DNA of 64,000 nucleotides, taken from positions 19,101,828 through 19,165,827 of the forward strand of contig CM023540.1 of the NCBI GenBank assembly GCA_013350335.1, read 5' to 3'. Below the pieces are notes generated by a model that worked only from the letters and a program-made list of their open reading frames with translations, was not told where the DNA came from and did no database searches. The position numbers and the translations under genes are program-made. The DNA is from Chimonanthus salicifolius. Lineage: Eukaryota; Streptophyta; Magnoliopsida; Laurales; Calycanthaceae. Positions 1 to 11,316 of the stretch are shown one piece after another (position 1 is the first letter of the stretch; each line of letters starts with the position of its first letter).

Positions 1-419
1 TAAAAGAATAAACTAGACCATACTAAAATGGTCTTACATAAAATACTTGTTTCAAAAATTTTCTCATTTCCAAAACCATTTAAAAATATTTATTTCTCCC
101 TTTCGAGGCTTGATGGGCGGTTTTAAATACTATTTTCTAAAAATAAAATTATTCTAAAATTAGAAATAGGAATCCTTGACTAAGAAAAATAATATCATCC
201 AATAATAATCACATAATGACACAATTAATAAAATAATAACAGTAAGTGGTAAATTACCATTTTGCCCATCCAGCTGGACAAGCTGGATCACTGAGCTTTC
301 GAGCTCGGATTGGGCCACACCTGGGCTTTTCACAAAGCCCTAACCGTAATCTTCAAGATTAACCTGTCTAAGAAGGATTTATTAAACTAATTACGCCTAA
401 TTTGGGTCAGGGTATTACA
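1..419. mobile_element. Terminal part of an LTR, ending in TATTACA
   Basis: This stretch ends at 419 in GGGTATTACA, the same kind of terminus as the two complete solo LTRs in the window. Bases about 250-419 are homologous, in inverted orientation, to 63844-64000: both carry the CAGCTGGAC, GAGCTCGGATTGGGCCAC and AAAGCCCTAACCGTAATCTT blocks. The other end lies outside the window, so it could be a solo LTR or part of a full element. It cuts into the 3' side of the LINE that follows. Confidence 0.6.
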
Positions 420-1947
420 CATCTTACTACCTGCATATAGGATTTTCCTGGCATCTTCCTTACTACAACCCATCTTGGATGCTAGCAGTGCAACACCTGC
501 TCTGTATACTTTTTTTTCACCAGCCATCTGTCTGCCTTCACACCTCCTCCGATGGCTTTATCTTTGGATCTTTCACACTGCATTTAACCACCTCATCATC
601 AGAAAGAACAAACATTTCTTCCATCGAATCTGAACCAAACAGAGAAGGTTGTTGTCCATCCAACTTCTCACCCTCCGATCCAATCCCTTGCTGAAGGTTT
701 GGCATTGAGCATGACCGGCAGACACCGCCCCTGGGCCTTGTTGAACGCCCACCCTCCTTCTCATTTGTATCAAGGTTGAGTTCACCGTCTCTTGGATCTC
801 CTACAGGCATCTCCTCAATCCCGTCCGAAAGAAATGCTATTTTTTTCTCTATAATTTCTTTTTCAACAATTGTTTTCCTATTTTTTTTTTCATTATTCAG
901 TTTTCTCTTTGGATGGGTTGGATATTCAGCTTGAATGTATTGATTATCCTCTGCCTCAAAATCCCCTTCTGAACCCCCGTCATCTACCTCCTTCCCTAGC
1001 TCCGTTTTCTTTTTCCCATTCTTACGTTTTTTCTCTGAAGCCTGAGCCAATGGAAGAGAAGAGACATCTTCGTTGAAGTTACACCGATTAACTTTGGGTG
1101 GTCCCAGACAAAAAATATTCTGGGATGAGTCCACATAGACAGGGTTGCCAATCTGCGTCAAGCCCAAACCCTCCTCAGCTTCCAAACCCATATCAATTGA
1201 AAAGCCTTGGTTTTGCTGAAAAGGGGTTCGGCGCGACAAGCACCCAAAGTTAGAGCCCATACCCGGATAAGAGGTAAGAGGTTTACCACGGGCTTCCACT
1301 AAATTCTCTACAGCTGTCCCCATCTGCCGATCCCCTTCATAAGTGATTTCCTTAGCTTCCGCTCGCTCCTGATTTTGGCTAGCTAGAGCAGGTGTGCTCC
1401 CCATTTTTCGCTGTTGCGCAACCACTGCAGGAAGAAAAGATGAAAGATTGGTGGAGATATTGCTTACCCCATCCACCACCGCTGGAGAGCCTCGATTTTT
1501 GCTAGCAGTGTCAAAGAGTTGACTGTTCTTGGGATTCTGTGCTACCAACTGACACTCAAGCCACCGGGGAAGCCCATTGCCGGAATCCACATCGTCCGGT
1601 AGGGAACCCAACCACTCTGAATCCTTCTTTTCTTCCCCATATTCTACCACCCGATCTTCAAGAAAGGAGACCTCACGAATCTGGATTTTGTGAGCTCCAT
1701 CGGAAACCCTAACCACAATTTCCTCCGGTATGACTATGTTGTTGTCCACCTCGAGCAGCAACCTTAGGGTTGAGAGATCCTTTTTTTGGAGATTGTCCTT
1801 ATCGATCTCGATGATCCTCCCAAGCTAGTTCCCAAAATCTGTGATGGATCGTTCGTCCCAAGCAACCAACGGGAAACCAAAGCAGTGGATCCACGTCCAT
1901 CGCGCCGACTGAAACCAGTTCGAATGCCAAGTTTCCATGGATGAGAA
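420..1947 (-). mobile_element. L1-type LINE ORF1, C-terminal part (degenerate)
   Basis: A long minus-strand open frame (1761 down to 538, about 407 residues) continues the protein begun at 6506. Just upstream (1930-1760, with a frameshift and a stop) the reading gives RWTWIHCFGFPLVAWDE followed by LGRIIEIDKDN. This resembles the conserved central block of plant LINE ORF1 proteins, where a W-I-x-x-x-G-x-P-L-x-x-W core precedes a G-x-x-x-x-I-D segment. The rest is hydrophilic, acidic and Lys/Arg-rich with no visible CCHC knuckle. ORF2 would follow below 538, but the LTR ending at 419 has replaced it. The frame is broken near 1830 by a stop, so this is a relic. The identification rests on the block above and on the RRM at 5949-6506. 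Confidence 0.7.
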
Positions 1948-2630
1948 TGTAATACCCTAGATTTTTCAATATATCAATATTTACGAAAATGTCATTGGAT
2001 TTATAAATTGAAGGGTTATAATCATAGATGAGAAAAATGGTAGGACCCGTTGCTCAAGTAAGACTCAATGTACTTGTATAAGGTTTAAATTAAGTTAAAT
2101 GGGTAAGGTACATTTGTTTGGGTCAAAGTGGTTAAATGGGTCAAAGGACCCAATTGGGACCCAATGGGTCGTTGTGGACATGATTGATCATTGGGAGCTC
2201 AAAGCTTAATTGGTTTAAGTTTCATTAAATATTTGAGTTGGTTTGAGTTGAAATAAATGATGGAGTTTAGTTGAGTTGAATTTATGAGTTGAATTACATT
2301 AAGTTGATGAGTTAAATGGGTTGAGTTGAGAGAGTTTAATTAATTGTAAATGAGTGAAGTGTGTGAATGAGAGTGGAGTGTTTTAAATTCCAATTCTAAA
2401 CAAAGAAAATGTTGGCTGCATGGATAGGCTTTACCATGCATGTAACTCCTACCTAAGAAATGAATGGGGTGGCGGTTTGGGAGTTACAAATGTGAGGAGT
2501 TCAAATTCAACCTATTACACGTTGGAATTGCATGGGGGTTTTATGGCCATGCATGGGACTTCAAATGGGCAGCCAATGAGAAGGATGGTTGGGTAAAAGA
2601 TTAAGACATAAAAACCATTGGCATGTAGCA

Positions 2631-2990
2631 GTTTCATCTCATGGATGAAACTCCCACATGGGTAAAAGATGGAAGATAAATAAGCAATTGGAGTTACTCA
2701 AGGTCAATCAAAGGCTTGCCGTTGGAGCCTATGAGAGTTTCATTTCAAACATAAAACTCTCACATGCAAGGTTAAGGAGAGATGAATGATGGGAGGAAAA
2801 GATACCAAAGATCATCTTAGGGAGCCGTTGAGCACCTTGGGAGTTTCATCTCAAGGATGAAACCCCAAGGGAGGTATTAAACAAATGAGAGTTACATATG
2901 GGTTCACACTTGGAGAAGTGATGGAGAAGTGTTATATCTAGGGCAGCCAAGAGCCAAAACCGTTGGAGGGTTTCATCTCAAGGATGAAAC
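2631..2990. repeat. Four dispersed GTTTCATC hairpins in the LTR
   Basis: The palindrome GTTTCATCTC...GGATGAAAC recurs at 2631-2651, 2737-2757 (diverged), 2843-2863 and 2970-2990, roughly every 106-127 bp. Each has arms of about 8-9 bases around a short loop and is followed by a CCCCA or CCCACAT block. Units between hairpins are only loosely alike. Confidence 0.8.
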
Positions 2991-3602
2991 CCCCACATGA
3001 AATAAATTATGGAAGTAAATGGGAGGAGAGTTACAAGTGGTGCCTTAGGCTGAATTTCATTAGCCAAAAGAGCTTCATTTTTACTCTCTCTCTCTCCCTC
3101 TCCCTTAGACGGTTTTCATCTCACAAGACAAAGATTATTGGCTGATTGTATATCATACCAATCAGTCCTTGGCTGATCCTTTCACCAAGACAAAATTCAG
3201 CAAAGGGGTTTAGCATCAAGGTTATCACTCACATCCAAGGCCAAAATTCTATCTCTTTCTCTCAAATCAATACTTTGGCTGATCAACTTCAAGGAGTTTC
3301 CAGCAAGATTAAGCTTGGCAAAAGAACAGGCTAAGGATCTAAAAGGAGCAAAAGGAACGGAAGAACAAGCAAAGATCAAATCGGTGGAGTCGCGGAAACG
3401 GTAGGTGTTTTATAATTTTTATTTAGTAAGATAACCAAAGAAGCATGATCAGTCCATTGTATGTCCAAATCTTAAAAAGGGATGTACAAAAACCATTGAG
3501 TATGAAAAGGAGGTGATTAGGTTTGGCTATGATGAATGGCCAAACCCATCAAAGGGAATGATCATGGCTATGAAGTCTAAAGGAAGAGGTAAAGGAACCA
3601 TA

Positions 3603-4531
3603 GGGTTCGGCCATGAGTATGGCCGAACCCCATGGAAGAAAATGAATGGATAATGATGTGTAAAAAGGATAAGAAATGGATCATAGGGTTCAGCCACTTG
3701 GGATGGCCGAACCCCATGAAAAGACTTGGTGAATTTTAGGGTTTTTAAGGGATAAAATCCATATTATGTTTTAAAGGTTTAAAGGATTTTAATGGAGATA
3801 TGTTACTGTTTTGGATCGGCAATTGCATGGTTGAACCATGTTGTTATCATGGCTAAGTTGCTGATCATAAACCATGGATAAACTGATGGGATAATTGAAT
3901 TAAGTGAACCATAGGGTTCGGCCATGTGTATGGCCGAACCCCATGGACTGTTTTGATGGGAGATTTGGATTAAAATCATGTTGGAAACTATGATTTGTTT
4001 TATGCTTTTTTAAGAATCACTTATGCTTAGTTATGGATTTAATATTAATTAGATCAACCATGATAAATAATGGAAAGTGGGACAAAAATCAGATTGGTGA
4101 GGTTCAGCCATGTAGTATGGCCGAACCCCACTAAAGGGTCATTTGGTGGACTTAGTGCTAATTTATAATGTAATTGGAGATGAGTTAATGAAAGATTTAA
4201 AGGATCAAAAGTTAAGTGGTGAGGTTCGGCCATGTGTATGGCCGAACCCCACTAAGATGGTTTTATTTTGGATGATGGAAGTTAGCAAAATTAAGCATTG
4301 GTTAGACCAATGGCAAAACCTGTAAATACAAGATAAATTGTAAATATGAATGGATTGATCAAAGGATTTGAAAAGAGGGGTCCAAAACCAAAGTGGTAAG
4401 GTTCGGCCATGTTGTATGGCCGAACCCTACCAAAGTGTGTTTGAAGTGTGAGGTGATTTAAGGTGATTAAATGAAAAGAAATGACAAAATTCAAAATGGG
4501 TGAGGTTCGGCCATGGGGTATGGCCGAACCC
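3603..4531. repeat. Seven dispersed GGTTCGGCC hairpins in the LTR
   Basis: The inverted repeat GGTTCGGCCAT ... ATGGCCGAACC occurs at 3603-3630, 3686-3714, 3914-3941, 4101-4128, 4223-4248, 4400-4427 and 4504-4531. Arms are about 11 bases around a 4-7 base loop. Copies 2 and 4 carry a mismatch in the left arm (TTCAGCC). The spacing (83-228 bp) and the sequence between copies vary, so this is not a simple tandem array; the hairpin is the conserved part. Confidence 0.9.
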
Positions 4532-4891
4532 CACAAAATGGTCTTTGGGACTTAGTCTAAGTTTGAAGTGATATGGACATATGTTTGACTTGCTGCCATG
4601 TAAATAGGGTAATGGGACTCTTTGAATGGTATTCAAGTCGTGAACGGGTGACGGTTCTAAAGAGCGGTCAATCTAAGTGAACTTTGAGTAGGTTTCCTAC
4701 CTTTTTGTAAACGCACATATATGTGATGTTTTATCTTAGTTTTTGATGAGTTATGTGCTAAGTTATCATGTTTCAAAGTAGTTTTGTATGGTAATGTATA
4801 TTTACAAATGGCATGACATTATAGACATCTCATGCATGGCATGACATTATGGACATCTCATGCATGGCATGGGGTGGTGATTATGGAAACT

Positions 4892-5045
4892 GGAGGCCAC
4901 ACTCCGTCGAGGCGTCCGAAAGACTATTGTGGGGTACCTTGATGATGAGAATCCCATCAAGAGGAATCCGGAGGCCACACTCCGTCGGGGCATCCGAAAG
5001 ACCACTGTTGGGTACCTTGACGATGAGAATCCCGTCAAGAGGAGG
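4892..5045. repeat. 78-bp tandem duplication in the LTR
   Basis: Two adjacent units start GGAGGCCACACTCCGTCG at 4892 and 4970. They differ by a few substitutions (for example CCATCAAGAGG versus CCGTCAAGAGG). Just before them (about 4808-4870) a 28-29 bp unit, ATGGCATGACATTAT...CATCTCATGC, is repeated two and a half times. Confidence 0.85.
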
Positions 5046-5739
5046 CTATGTATATTTGTGATGGGTGGGACTCATTACATGAGTATAACATACATAGCAT
5101 TGTTTTTATGAGGTTTTGATGAACATGTATTATTATATTATTTGCATGTTTTTATACTAACCTTGTGGTATCCCTAATCGGAAACACTACTGGGTGCGTT
5201 GATCTAACGCCCTATCTCTATCCTTAGTGGATGACATAGGAAAGGGGAAGAACGAGGATCAAGAAGGAAACTAAGCATAGGAGCTTGGGCATTTTGAATG
5301 GACTTTGACTGGATTGATTTATGGACTTTTTATTCAAGTTATTTGGACAATGTAATTTGATAAGTTAGATGTTGTTGGCATGTAATAATTTAGTTAACTA
5401 TGGTTTGGATGGTTTGGTATGAATGTTTAGTTTAACGCTATGTTAGTAATTTTGGAGATTATGTTTATATGTATTGCTATCTAAAAATGGAGTAATCTTA
5501 GGATCTATTATAACCATCAGTTAGACTAAGTAGATTCCGCAAGTTTATTTTACCATGTGTGGATCGATTCTTATGGACTTAATCCATACGCACATGGGCT
5601 TAGCCAGTTAAGGGTCGGACTTTAGAAGTCTGAACTTAACTCGCGTCGTGACATTCCGCCCCAATCACTTCATTGTTATTATAAAAATAAAAAATAAACT
5701 CTGAATATTAGAGTGAAAAGGGCGGGGTGTTACAGAGAA

Positions 5740-6506
5740 AACTCAGACCATTCTGAGTTCCCCACCCATTCCAGAGCTTCTTCTTTTGTCTAAGCTGAGA
5801 TCAAGTATACCTCGCCGCCCAACCAACAGACGGATGAGTTGTTGATGCTGCAGCCTTCACAAAACTGACGAACCTCATGGGGTCTGATGTACCGATTAAC
5901 AAAAGCCACTACCGACTGATGGAGCCACTCATACGCCTTGTCTAGGGTCTATTTTTGCATATTGATATTAATGGTGACAATCCCATCCTTAGATGAAGAA
6001 GCTTCATTCCTTGAAGATCCAAGAACCTTCGCCCAAGTTCGAGAACGATCTGGGGGTATAGATTTAATCCTCTCTTTGGGCTGGTCAGTCTTTGGTGCTG
6101 CAGGTAATCTTCGATCCTTCTCATATCTAGCTTTCTGAGACACGATTTTCCTGCCTCCAATCCAAATGCCATTGGAACCCTGAATAGCCTTGTTCAATGC
6201 ATCCTCTCCCAACATCCTTACAAACGCAAACTTCTGTCCCTTCAAGTTCCGTTTCTCAAGGATGAACACATCTGCCACGCGACCCCATCTGCTGAAAAAC
6301 GTCCACATCCAGCTTCTAGATATAGACTCTGAAAGGTTCTCAACAAAGATAATGACGATTGCTAATTGTTGATAGAGCCTTTGACGCTTGTGAACAACGA
6401 CCTGCCATCCTGGTGCCCTTGACTGGTGATTCTCTCCCCATGCTCGCAGGAAACCGTTGCCGATGTGATCTCTCTCCTCCTTGCTTTTCTGTCTCCACTC
6501 TCTCAT
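5740..6506 (-). mobile_element. L1-type LINE ORF1, N-terminal part with RRM (degenerate)
   Basis: The first in-frame ATG is at 6506 (MREWRQKSKEERD). An RRM fold follows: RNP2-like IIFVENL, then RNP1-like GQKFAFVRM, with ISRSWMWTFFSRWGRVADVF between them. RRM-bearing ORF1 proteins are known for plant L1-type LINEs. A TAG at 5949 interrupts the frame. Beyond it the same frame continues as YEWLHQSVVAFVNRYIRP and WVGNSEWSEFS up to the LTR insertion at 5739, with another stop in between. Together with 420-1947 it forms one ORF1 split by the solo LTR. Alternative: a captured cellular RRM gene, which is less likely given the downstream LINE block. Confidence 0.75.
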
Positions 6507-6569
6507 CCACTTTATAGAGGGAAGTGGATCAATGACACTTGAGTAAAACACCTCCTCCTATAAATTATA

Positions 6570-6755
6570 CTCCCTCCGTCCCATTTTAGTTGTCTCGAAA
6601 GATTTGTATTTTTTAAGAACTCTTTATATAAAGCTAGCACTCTATATGATCTCATCCATTTTCAACACACTTTATACTACTCTAATATAAATGAGACAAC
6701 TATTTTGGGACAATTCCAAAATCCATATAGGACAATTAATTTGGGACAGAGTGAG
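6570..6755. mobile_element. Stowaway-like MITE (Tc1/mariner)
   Basis: The left end CTCCCTCCGTCCCATTTTAG and the right end TTTGGGACAGAGTGAG form a terminal inverted repeat of the Stowaway consensus type. TA dinucleotides flank both sides (6568-6569, 6756-6757), as expected for TA target duplication. About 186 bp, non-coding. It lies just 5' of the LINE ORF1 start. Confidence 0.9.
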
Positions 6756-6759
6756 TAAG

Positions 6760-7541
6760 TAACTTGAGAGATTAGGACACATTATTACTTTATGAAAATA
6801 TTTTTTTTTAACAACAAATATTTCCCTTCATTGTCTTAATATTTAGAGTCCAAACCTTATTGGTATCTTATCTCTTACAACAAAATTTGAACGATGGTAA
6901 AGAGAGACATTTGCACTGTCAATGGGGTTGAGAGTTTATATTATGTATTTATTTAAACCCTTCGATCATATTACCTTTACTATAATCCTTATGCGATGAC
7001 CTCGCACGGGATAATTCAATTGATAGTCACTTTAGTTCATAAATTAAAAGTCTTAAATTCGAATTTCGTAGTTATTTGATGCATGTGGCTTATGAAGGAC
7101 TACGTGCATCTGGAGTTTTACCAAATGTCCCTCATATTCAAAGAGAGGTGGGGGTCTTTGATTTCTTAATCATAAAAAATTCTTGTATTATGATATGAAC
7201 TTGGTATTTTTTAAAGGTAGCAGATTTTACTTGACTTTGATTTGACTCCAGAGAAAAATCCAAGTTTGGGTTATTTTTTAAGTAAAATAGAATTCAGGTC
7301 TTGACTTGATTTAAATCTTGATAGGTTTGGGTTAGAACTCACACCCGTCTAGTCATTACACGTAGGGGTAAATCTAAAAAAATCATATTAGAGGGAGTCA
7401 TGATAAATTAATAAAGATCCCGTTGAAGCCCCACACTCATGAAATAAGAACTAAGACTTAAATTAATCATCAATACCTCGAAATTACCTAAATTTGAATA
7501 GGATATTATCTACACATACAATAAGAACTGACAAAAAATGA
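6760..7541. other. AT-rich intergenic DNA with possible degraded SINE
   Basis: No gene is visible. Around 7010-7190 there is a weak tRNA-SINE-like pattern (ATAGTCACTTTAGTTCA, then TTAAATTCGAATTTCG), too diverged to claim firmly. Confidence 0.4.
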
Positions 7542-8701
7542 TGGCTGGATATACAGACACCACGTTTTTCTGTTACCAAACATCGCCTTTTGAATTTTGG
7601 AGTGAAATTTTCATTTTGTCCTTCTGTATTTTGATAGACCGATGAAGCTCCAAATGGAAAAACAATCGAACGATTCTAAGAATCGTCCAATCGAACCTCT
7701 AAATGGAGGAATCGATCGAACAATTAAAGGAATCATCTAATCGAACCTCCAAATGGAGTGGAGAGTGATTTTCAAAAAATGACGTTTCTCGAACGATTTT
7801 TATAAACAAGGTATCAAAATTCATCTACTCTGAATTTCATGAACTCCGGGACTGGTTTTAAGTGAAAAGGGTATAGTTTTGGACTTAAAAAATAGTACCC
7901 AAAAAATTAAGAGGGAATATTCCCTCTTAATTTTTTGGGTACGATTTTTTCCCTCTTAATTTTTTTGGGTACGATTTTTGAAGTCCAAAACTATACCCTT
8001 TTCACTTAAAATCAATCCCGAAGTTCATAAAATCCAAAGTAGATGAATTTTGATACATTGTTTGTAGAAATAGGTTGAGAAACCGGAGTGTTTGAAAACT
8101 CGAGCCAAACACGCAAAGGTTACAGTTGGCAGGGAGACCATTTCTCGGCCGATTTTTATAAACAATGTATCAAAATTCATCTACTCTGAACTTTATGAAC
8201 TCCAGGATTGATTTTAAGTGAAAATGGTATAGTTTTAGGTTTAAAAAATTGTATCCAAAGAATTAAAAGGGAATGTCATTTTTTCCTTAATTCTTTAGGT
8301 ACGATTTTTTAAGTCCAAAACTATACCCTTTTCACTTAAAAGCAGTCTCGGAGTTTAGAAAATTCAGAGTAGATGAATTTTGATACCTTGATTGTAAAAA
8401 TCAGTCTAGAAATGACCTCTTTTGAAAATCCCTCTCCACTACATTTGGATGTTCGATTGGACGATTCTTGGAATCGTTCGATTAGTTTTTCCATTTGGAG
8501 GTTCGATTGGATGATTCCTGGAATCACCGGTTCTTTCATTTGGAGGTTCGATTGGACGATTCCTAGAATTGTTCGATTAGTTCTTCCATTTGGAGGTTCT
8601 ATCAGACTATCAAAACACATAAAGGTAAAATGGTAATTTCATCCTAAAATTCGAAAAGCGGTGTCTGGTAACAGAAAAATGTAGTGTCTATATGTCCAGC
8701 C
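7542..8701. mobile_element. Composite multi-hairpin foldback element
   Basis: Terminal inverted repeats begin TGGCTGGATATACAGACACC on the left; the right end reads GTGTCTATATGTCCAGCCA. Subterminal arms contain repeated CCAAATGGAG/CTCCATTTGG and CAATCGAACGATTC/GAATCGTTCGATT blocks. Inside are two more long palindromes, centred near 7920 and 8272. Both share a roughly 130-bp arm that includes ATCAAAATTCATCTACTCTG, TTTTAAGTGAAAAGGGTATA and a CTCTTAATTCTTT-like centre. No transposase frame is present. Target duplication is not clear, so the superfamily (Mutator-like or other foldback) is open. A relative lies at about 34600-35594. Confidence 0.8.
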
Positions 8702-9370
8702 AAATTGATTGACAAATGTTGTTATTTGTTATATTTTGAGGTAGATTCGGGCAGAATATGGATCTTTTTGCTTATCAAATCCATCAATGATTTCATATTT
8801 AATCAAATCACACTTGGTACTATCAATCCTCATAAAATTAAATTATAAACTTTATTATTATAAAATTTTCATTATTTAAAAAAACCTTGAATGATAGAAT
8901 CAAAGAGAGATGAAGAAAGGAAAGAACCTATTTTACAACTGGTTAAGACTCATAATTATAGTCTAGAGGTTATAGGTTCTCAAGTCCCATGAAAGAAATT
9001 TGTCAAGTTTAAATATGAAAACCTACTCCAAATTAGGGGAATAAATGACATGATGATGATGGAGAATTTTGTGAGTGAATCAGTAGGCTTTTCAATATCA
9101 TCTAAAAATAATAATAGTAATAATGAAATCATAAAAAAAAAAAATGAGAAAACACACCAGTTGTTGTTCAACTACACACATTTTTAAAAGCTTTTTTCTA
9201 AGACCACGACTTTATTTTTTTGACATCCTACCAGGGGTGTGGGACTGCAGGGGGGAATTTAGAAATTTGATGAGCTCAACCATGAGATTTGTTGTTAATA
9301 GATACATTAGCATGAAACAAGCAATCATATTCAATCTCATATATAATTAGTTTCACATTTTTCTATGTAC
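8702..9370. other. AT-rich intergenic DNA
   Basis: No gene is visible. A short SINE-like B-box pattern (GAGGTTATAGGTTCTCAAGTC) lies near 8965-8985. The rest is unremarkable. Confidence 0.4.
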
Positions 9371-9850
9371 ACTAAAACCTCTATAACATAATATGATTGG
9401 GATCATAATACATATATTATATTATAGAGGTTATTAAATTAGAAGGTCTATTAGTATTCCTTTCTAAAAATCTCCTTAAAACTCTCATCTATCACTAGAA
9501 TAACCTTTCGGCTTTTCTTTGTGGAAAGAAATCACTCCTATTCATTCTTATACAGTTCTTGTTCATTGAGAACAGAGTGCATATAATATTTCAAAGAATG
9601 AGGAAGTTTATTCCAGAAGTCTATCTTAGATTACTTTATGGAGTTTAGATAATGCAGTTTGTGAGGTCCTTAGTCATTTTTGCATTTTTTTATATTCTGA
9701 ATGTATAGAATAGGCAGTACATTTTTTATTCTGAATGTATTGAGAACCGAGTTAGAGAGATTTATTACATTTTGTATGGGCCTGAGGTCGGGACCAGCTG
9801 CCATATTATTTTAGACAAGTTATAACTTTATAGAGGACTATGTTATAGAA
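9371..9850. mobile_element. Possible non-autonomous DNA element with CTCTATAA ends
   Basis: AAAACCTCTATAACATAATA near 9375 is inverted nearby as TATATTATAGAGGTTATTAA (about 9414-9434). A related TTTATAGAGG-ACTATGTTATAG block occurs near 9830. ACCTCTATAA termini are common in plant non-autonomous DNA transposons. The true ends are not resolved. Confidence 0.35.
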
Positions 9851-10384
9851 AATTTACTTTATGACTTAGAACGAAATAAATAATAGACCATACAACTTTA
9901 ATTGCTTGTTGGAAGAGGATTAGGTTTTTTTTTTAAAAAAAAAACTATTTTTTGAAGGAGCCACTAATAGATTTTCTTTAAAAAAAATTTACATACCATT
10001 GATGTAAAAGGGACATTGCAAGTGTTTTAGACTTTTAGGGGGACCATGGCCCTCGCCAGCCCCCGTAGTTTCTCCCCCGACTATCTCATGGGATCATGGA
10101 TCCGTTTTAGTTACTCGGGCCCACTGTAGATATTGCTTCCATTCCCATTCAATTCCATTTTCTTTTTCAACTAAAATATAGATTTTTCATGAGCCCATTG
10201 ATTTCCAAGTAGGAGAAGATTTTTAGCAACTAAAATTTTGGAGATTTACTTTCTGGAGCTGCAAATGAACATCTTATGTGGATTGAATTGGGCTAAATTT
10301 CATGGATTTTAATGCCCGACCCAATGTCCAAACCTATGGTCTACTTTTTAATGGTTTTAGGCCCATATGTAGCCCTCAATTATC
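9851..10384. other. Intergenic DNA, no gene seen
   Basis: AT-rich sequence with short A and T runs. No reading frame, RNA gene or clear repeat end is visible. Confidence 0.4.
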
Positions 10385-10580
10385 CTTAGTAGGGATAATT
10401 TTTTTGGTATCGATCGATAATTTTCTCTCTCATTTTTTCTTTTTAAAAAACGTATTAATATCGACCGATATCGACTATAATATCGGATATCAGCCAATAT
10501 TTACAATATCGACTTATACTTATTATATCGGCTGATATATATAGATTTTCAAAACCGATATCTCAATCCCTGAATTCCCT
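10385..10580. repeat. TATCGGC-rich palindromic repeat, copy A
   Basis: Repeated ATATCGACCGATATCG, TATCGGATATC and TATATCGGCTGATATAT motifs span about 10410-10545, ending near TCAATCCCTGAATTCCC. It belongs to the dispersed family also seen at 12426, 28722, 29455, 44480, 46426 and 50224. Confidence 0.7.
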
Positions 10581-10896
10581 ACTCTCCTGCTCTGCACCCT
10601 CAAATTCTTCATGTGCTAAGAGTACAATTTCAACCAATTCATCCTTCAATTGGCTCTAATTTGGTGGGTGTTTGACATCTTTATTATGCATAATTAAATT
10701 AAGGTCTAGCTACAATTTTGGCGTTGATGAAGTAATAGATTCAATAGTAGACAACCTCAACACCCTCTCTCCTATCTCTTAGTTATTGTGCCACGGTCGC
10801 CACGGTCGCCACCTTTCTCACTCTCAATTTTATCGACTCTCAAATCTCGCCCTCACCTATGAAATTTGATGTGGTGGTTTTATTTATATCTTTTAT

Positions 10897-11131
10897 GTAA
10901 TCTACTGTAGTTTAGTGGTAAAAGTATTTGTTTTAACTCGTGAGGGTTGATCTGGCGGTCAAGAACTGATTTGAGATGTAGAAGGTCATGATTCAAGTTA
11001 CTCTCAACACAAAATGATTACTCCTCGTAGTGCTACTAGATGTGTGTAGATAAAGAAGTTTGTATATGGCCTAATGATTAGTCAGATTCTCTATGAGGCC
11101 TGTACACCTTGGTCTTAAAAAAAAAAAAAAA
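10897..11131 (+). mobile_element. tRNA-derived SINE with A tail
   Basis: An A-box-like TAGTTTAGTGGTAAAAGT is followed by a B-box-like GGTCATGATTCAAGTTAC, and the element closes in a 15-A run at 11117-11131. The layout fits a Pol III-driven SINE. It is diverged, and flanking duplications are not evident. Confidence 0.65.
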
Positions 11132-11171
11132 GCCAATGTAGCTAAAATTAGATTTTCCTTTTGAATTTAAG

Positions 11172-11316
11172 CGTGGGGAAACTGCGAGATACCTAGCGTA
11201 AAACCGCCACGAGTGAGCCCACTACCCCTAGGGCACACCAAGGTTAGGCCATGGAGGCTTCGAACCCGCAACTTCTCACTTCCAGAGGCGGGAGACAATC
11301 GGTTGAACTACAAAAA
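11172..11316 (-). mobile_element. tRNA-derived SINE (Au-like family), copy 1
   Basis: Read on the minus strand: an A-box-like TAGTTCAACCGATTGTC, then B-box-like GCGGGTTCGAAGCC, then the body CCTTGGTGTGCCCTAGGGG and GTGGGCTCACTCGTGGCGG. The same body occurs at 45795-45920 and 55110-55262, so this is a true dispersed family. Confidence 0.75.

Larger units (their letters stand above)
1948..5734 (+). mobile_element. Solo LTR (about 3.8 kb) with 5-bp target duplication
   Basis: The element begins TGTAATACCC and ends GGGGTGTTACA. It is flanked on both sides by GAGAA (1943-1947 and 5735-5739), a perfect 5-bp target-site duplication. TG...CA ends with a 5-bp duplication are the signature of an LTR retrotransposon. 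No gag-pol reading frame is present, so it is read as a solo LTR left by recombination. Long LTRs of this type occur in plant Ty3/Gypsy chromoviruses; that family assignment is inference. Inside are two sets of dispersed hairpins (2631-2990 and 3603-4531) and a 78-bp tandem duplication (4892-5045). Orientation is inferred from the TGTAATACCC start. Confidence 0.85.

Noticed and set aside
3603..4531. CRISPR-like array of short palindromic repeats
   Set aside because: Spacing is irregular (83-228 bp), the sequence is plant nuclear DNA inside an LTR, and no cas genes exist here.
8336..8636. Overlapping frames on both strands
   Set aside because: They translate the inverted subterminal blocks of the foldback element.
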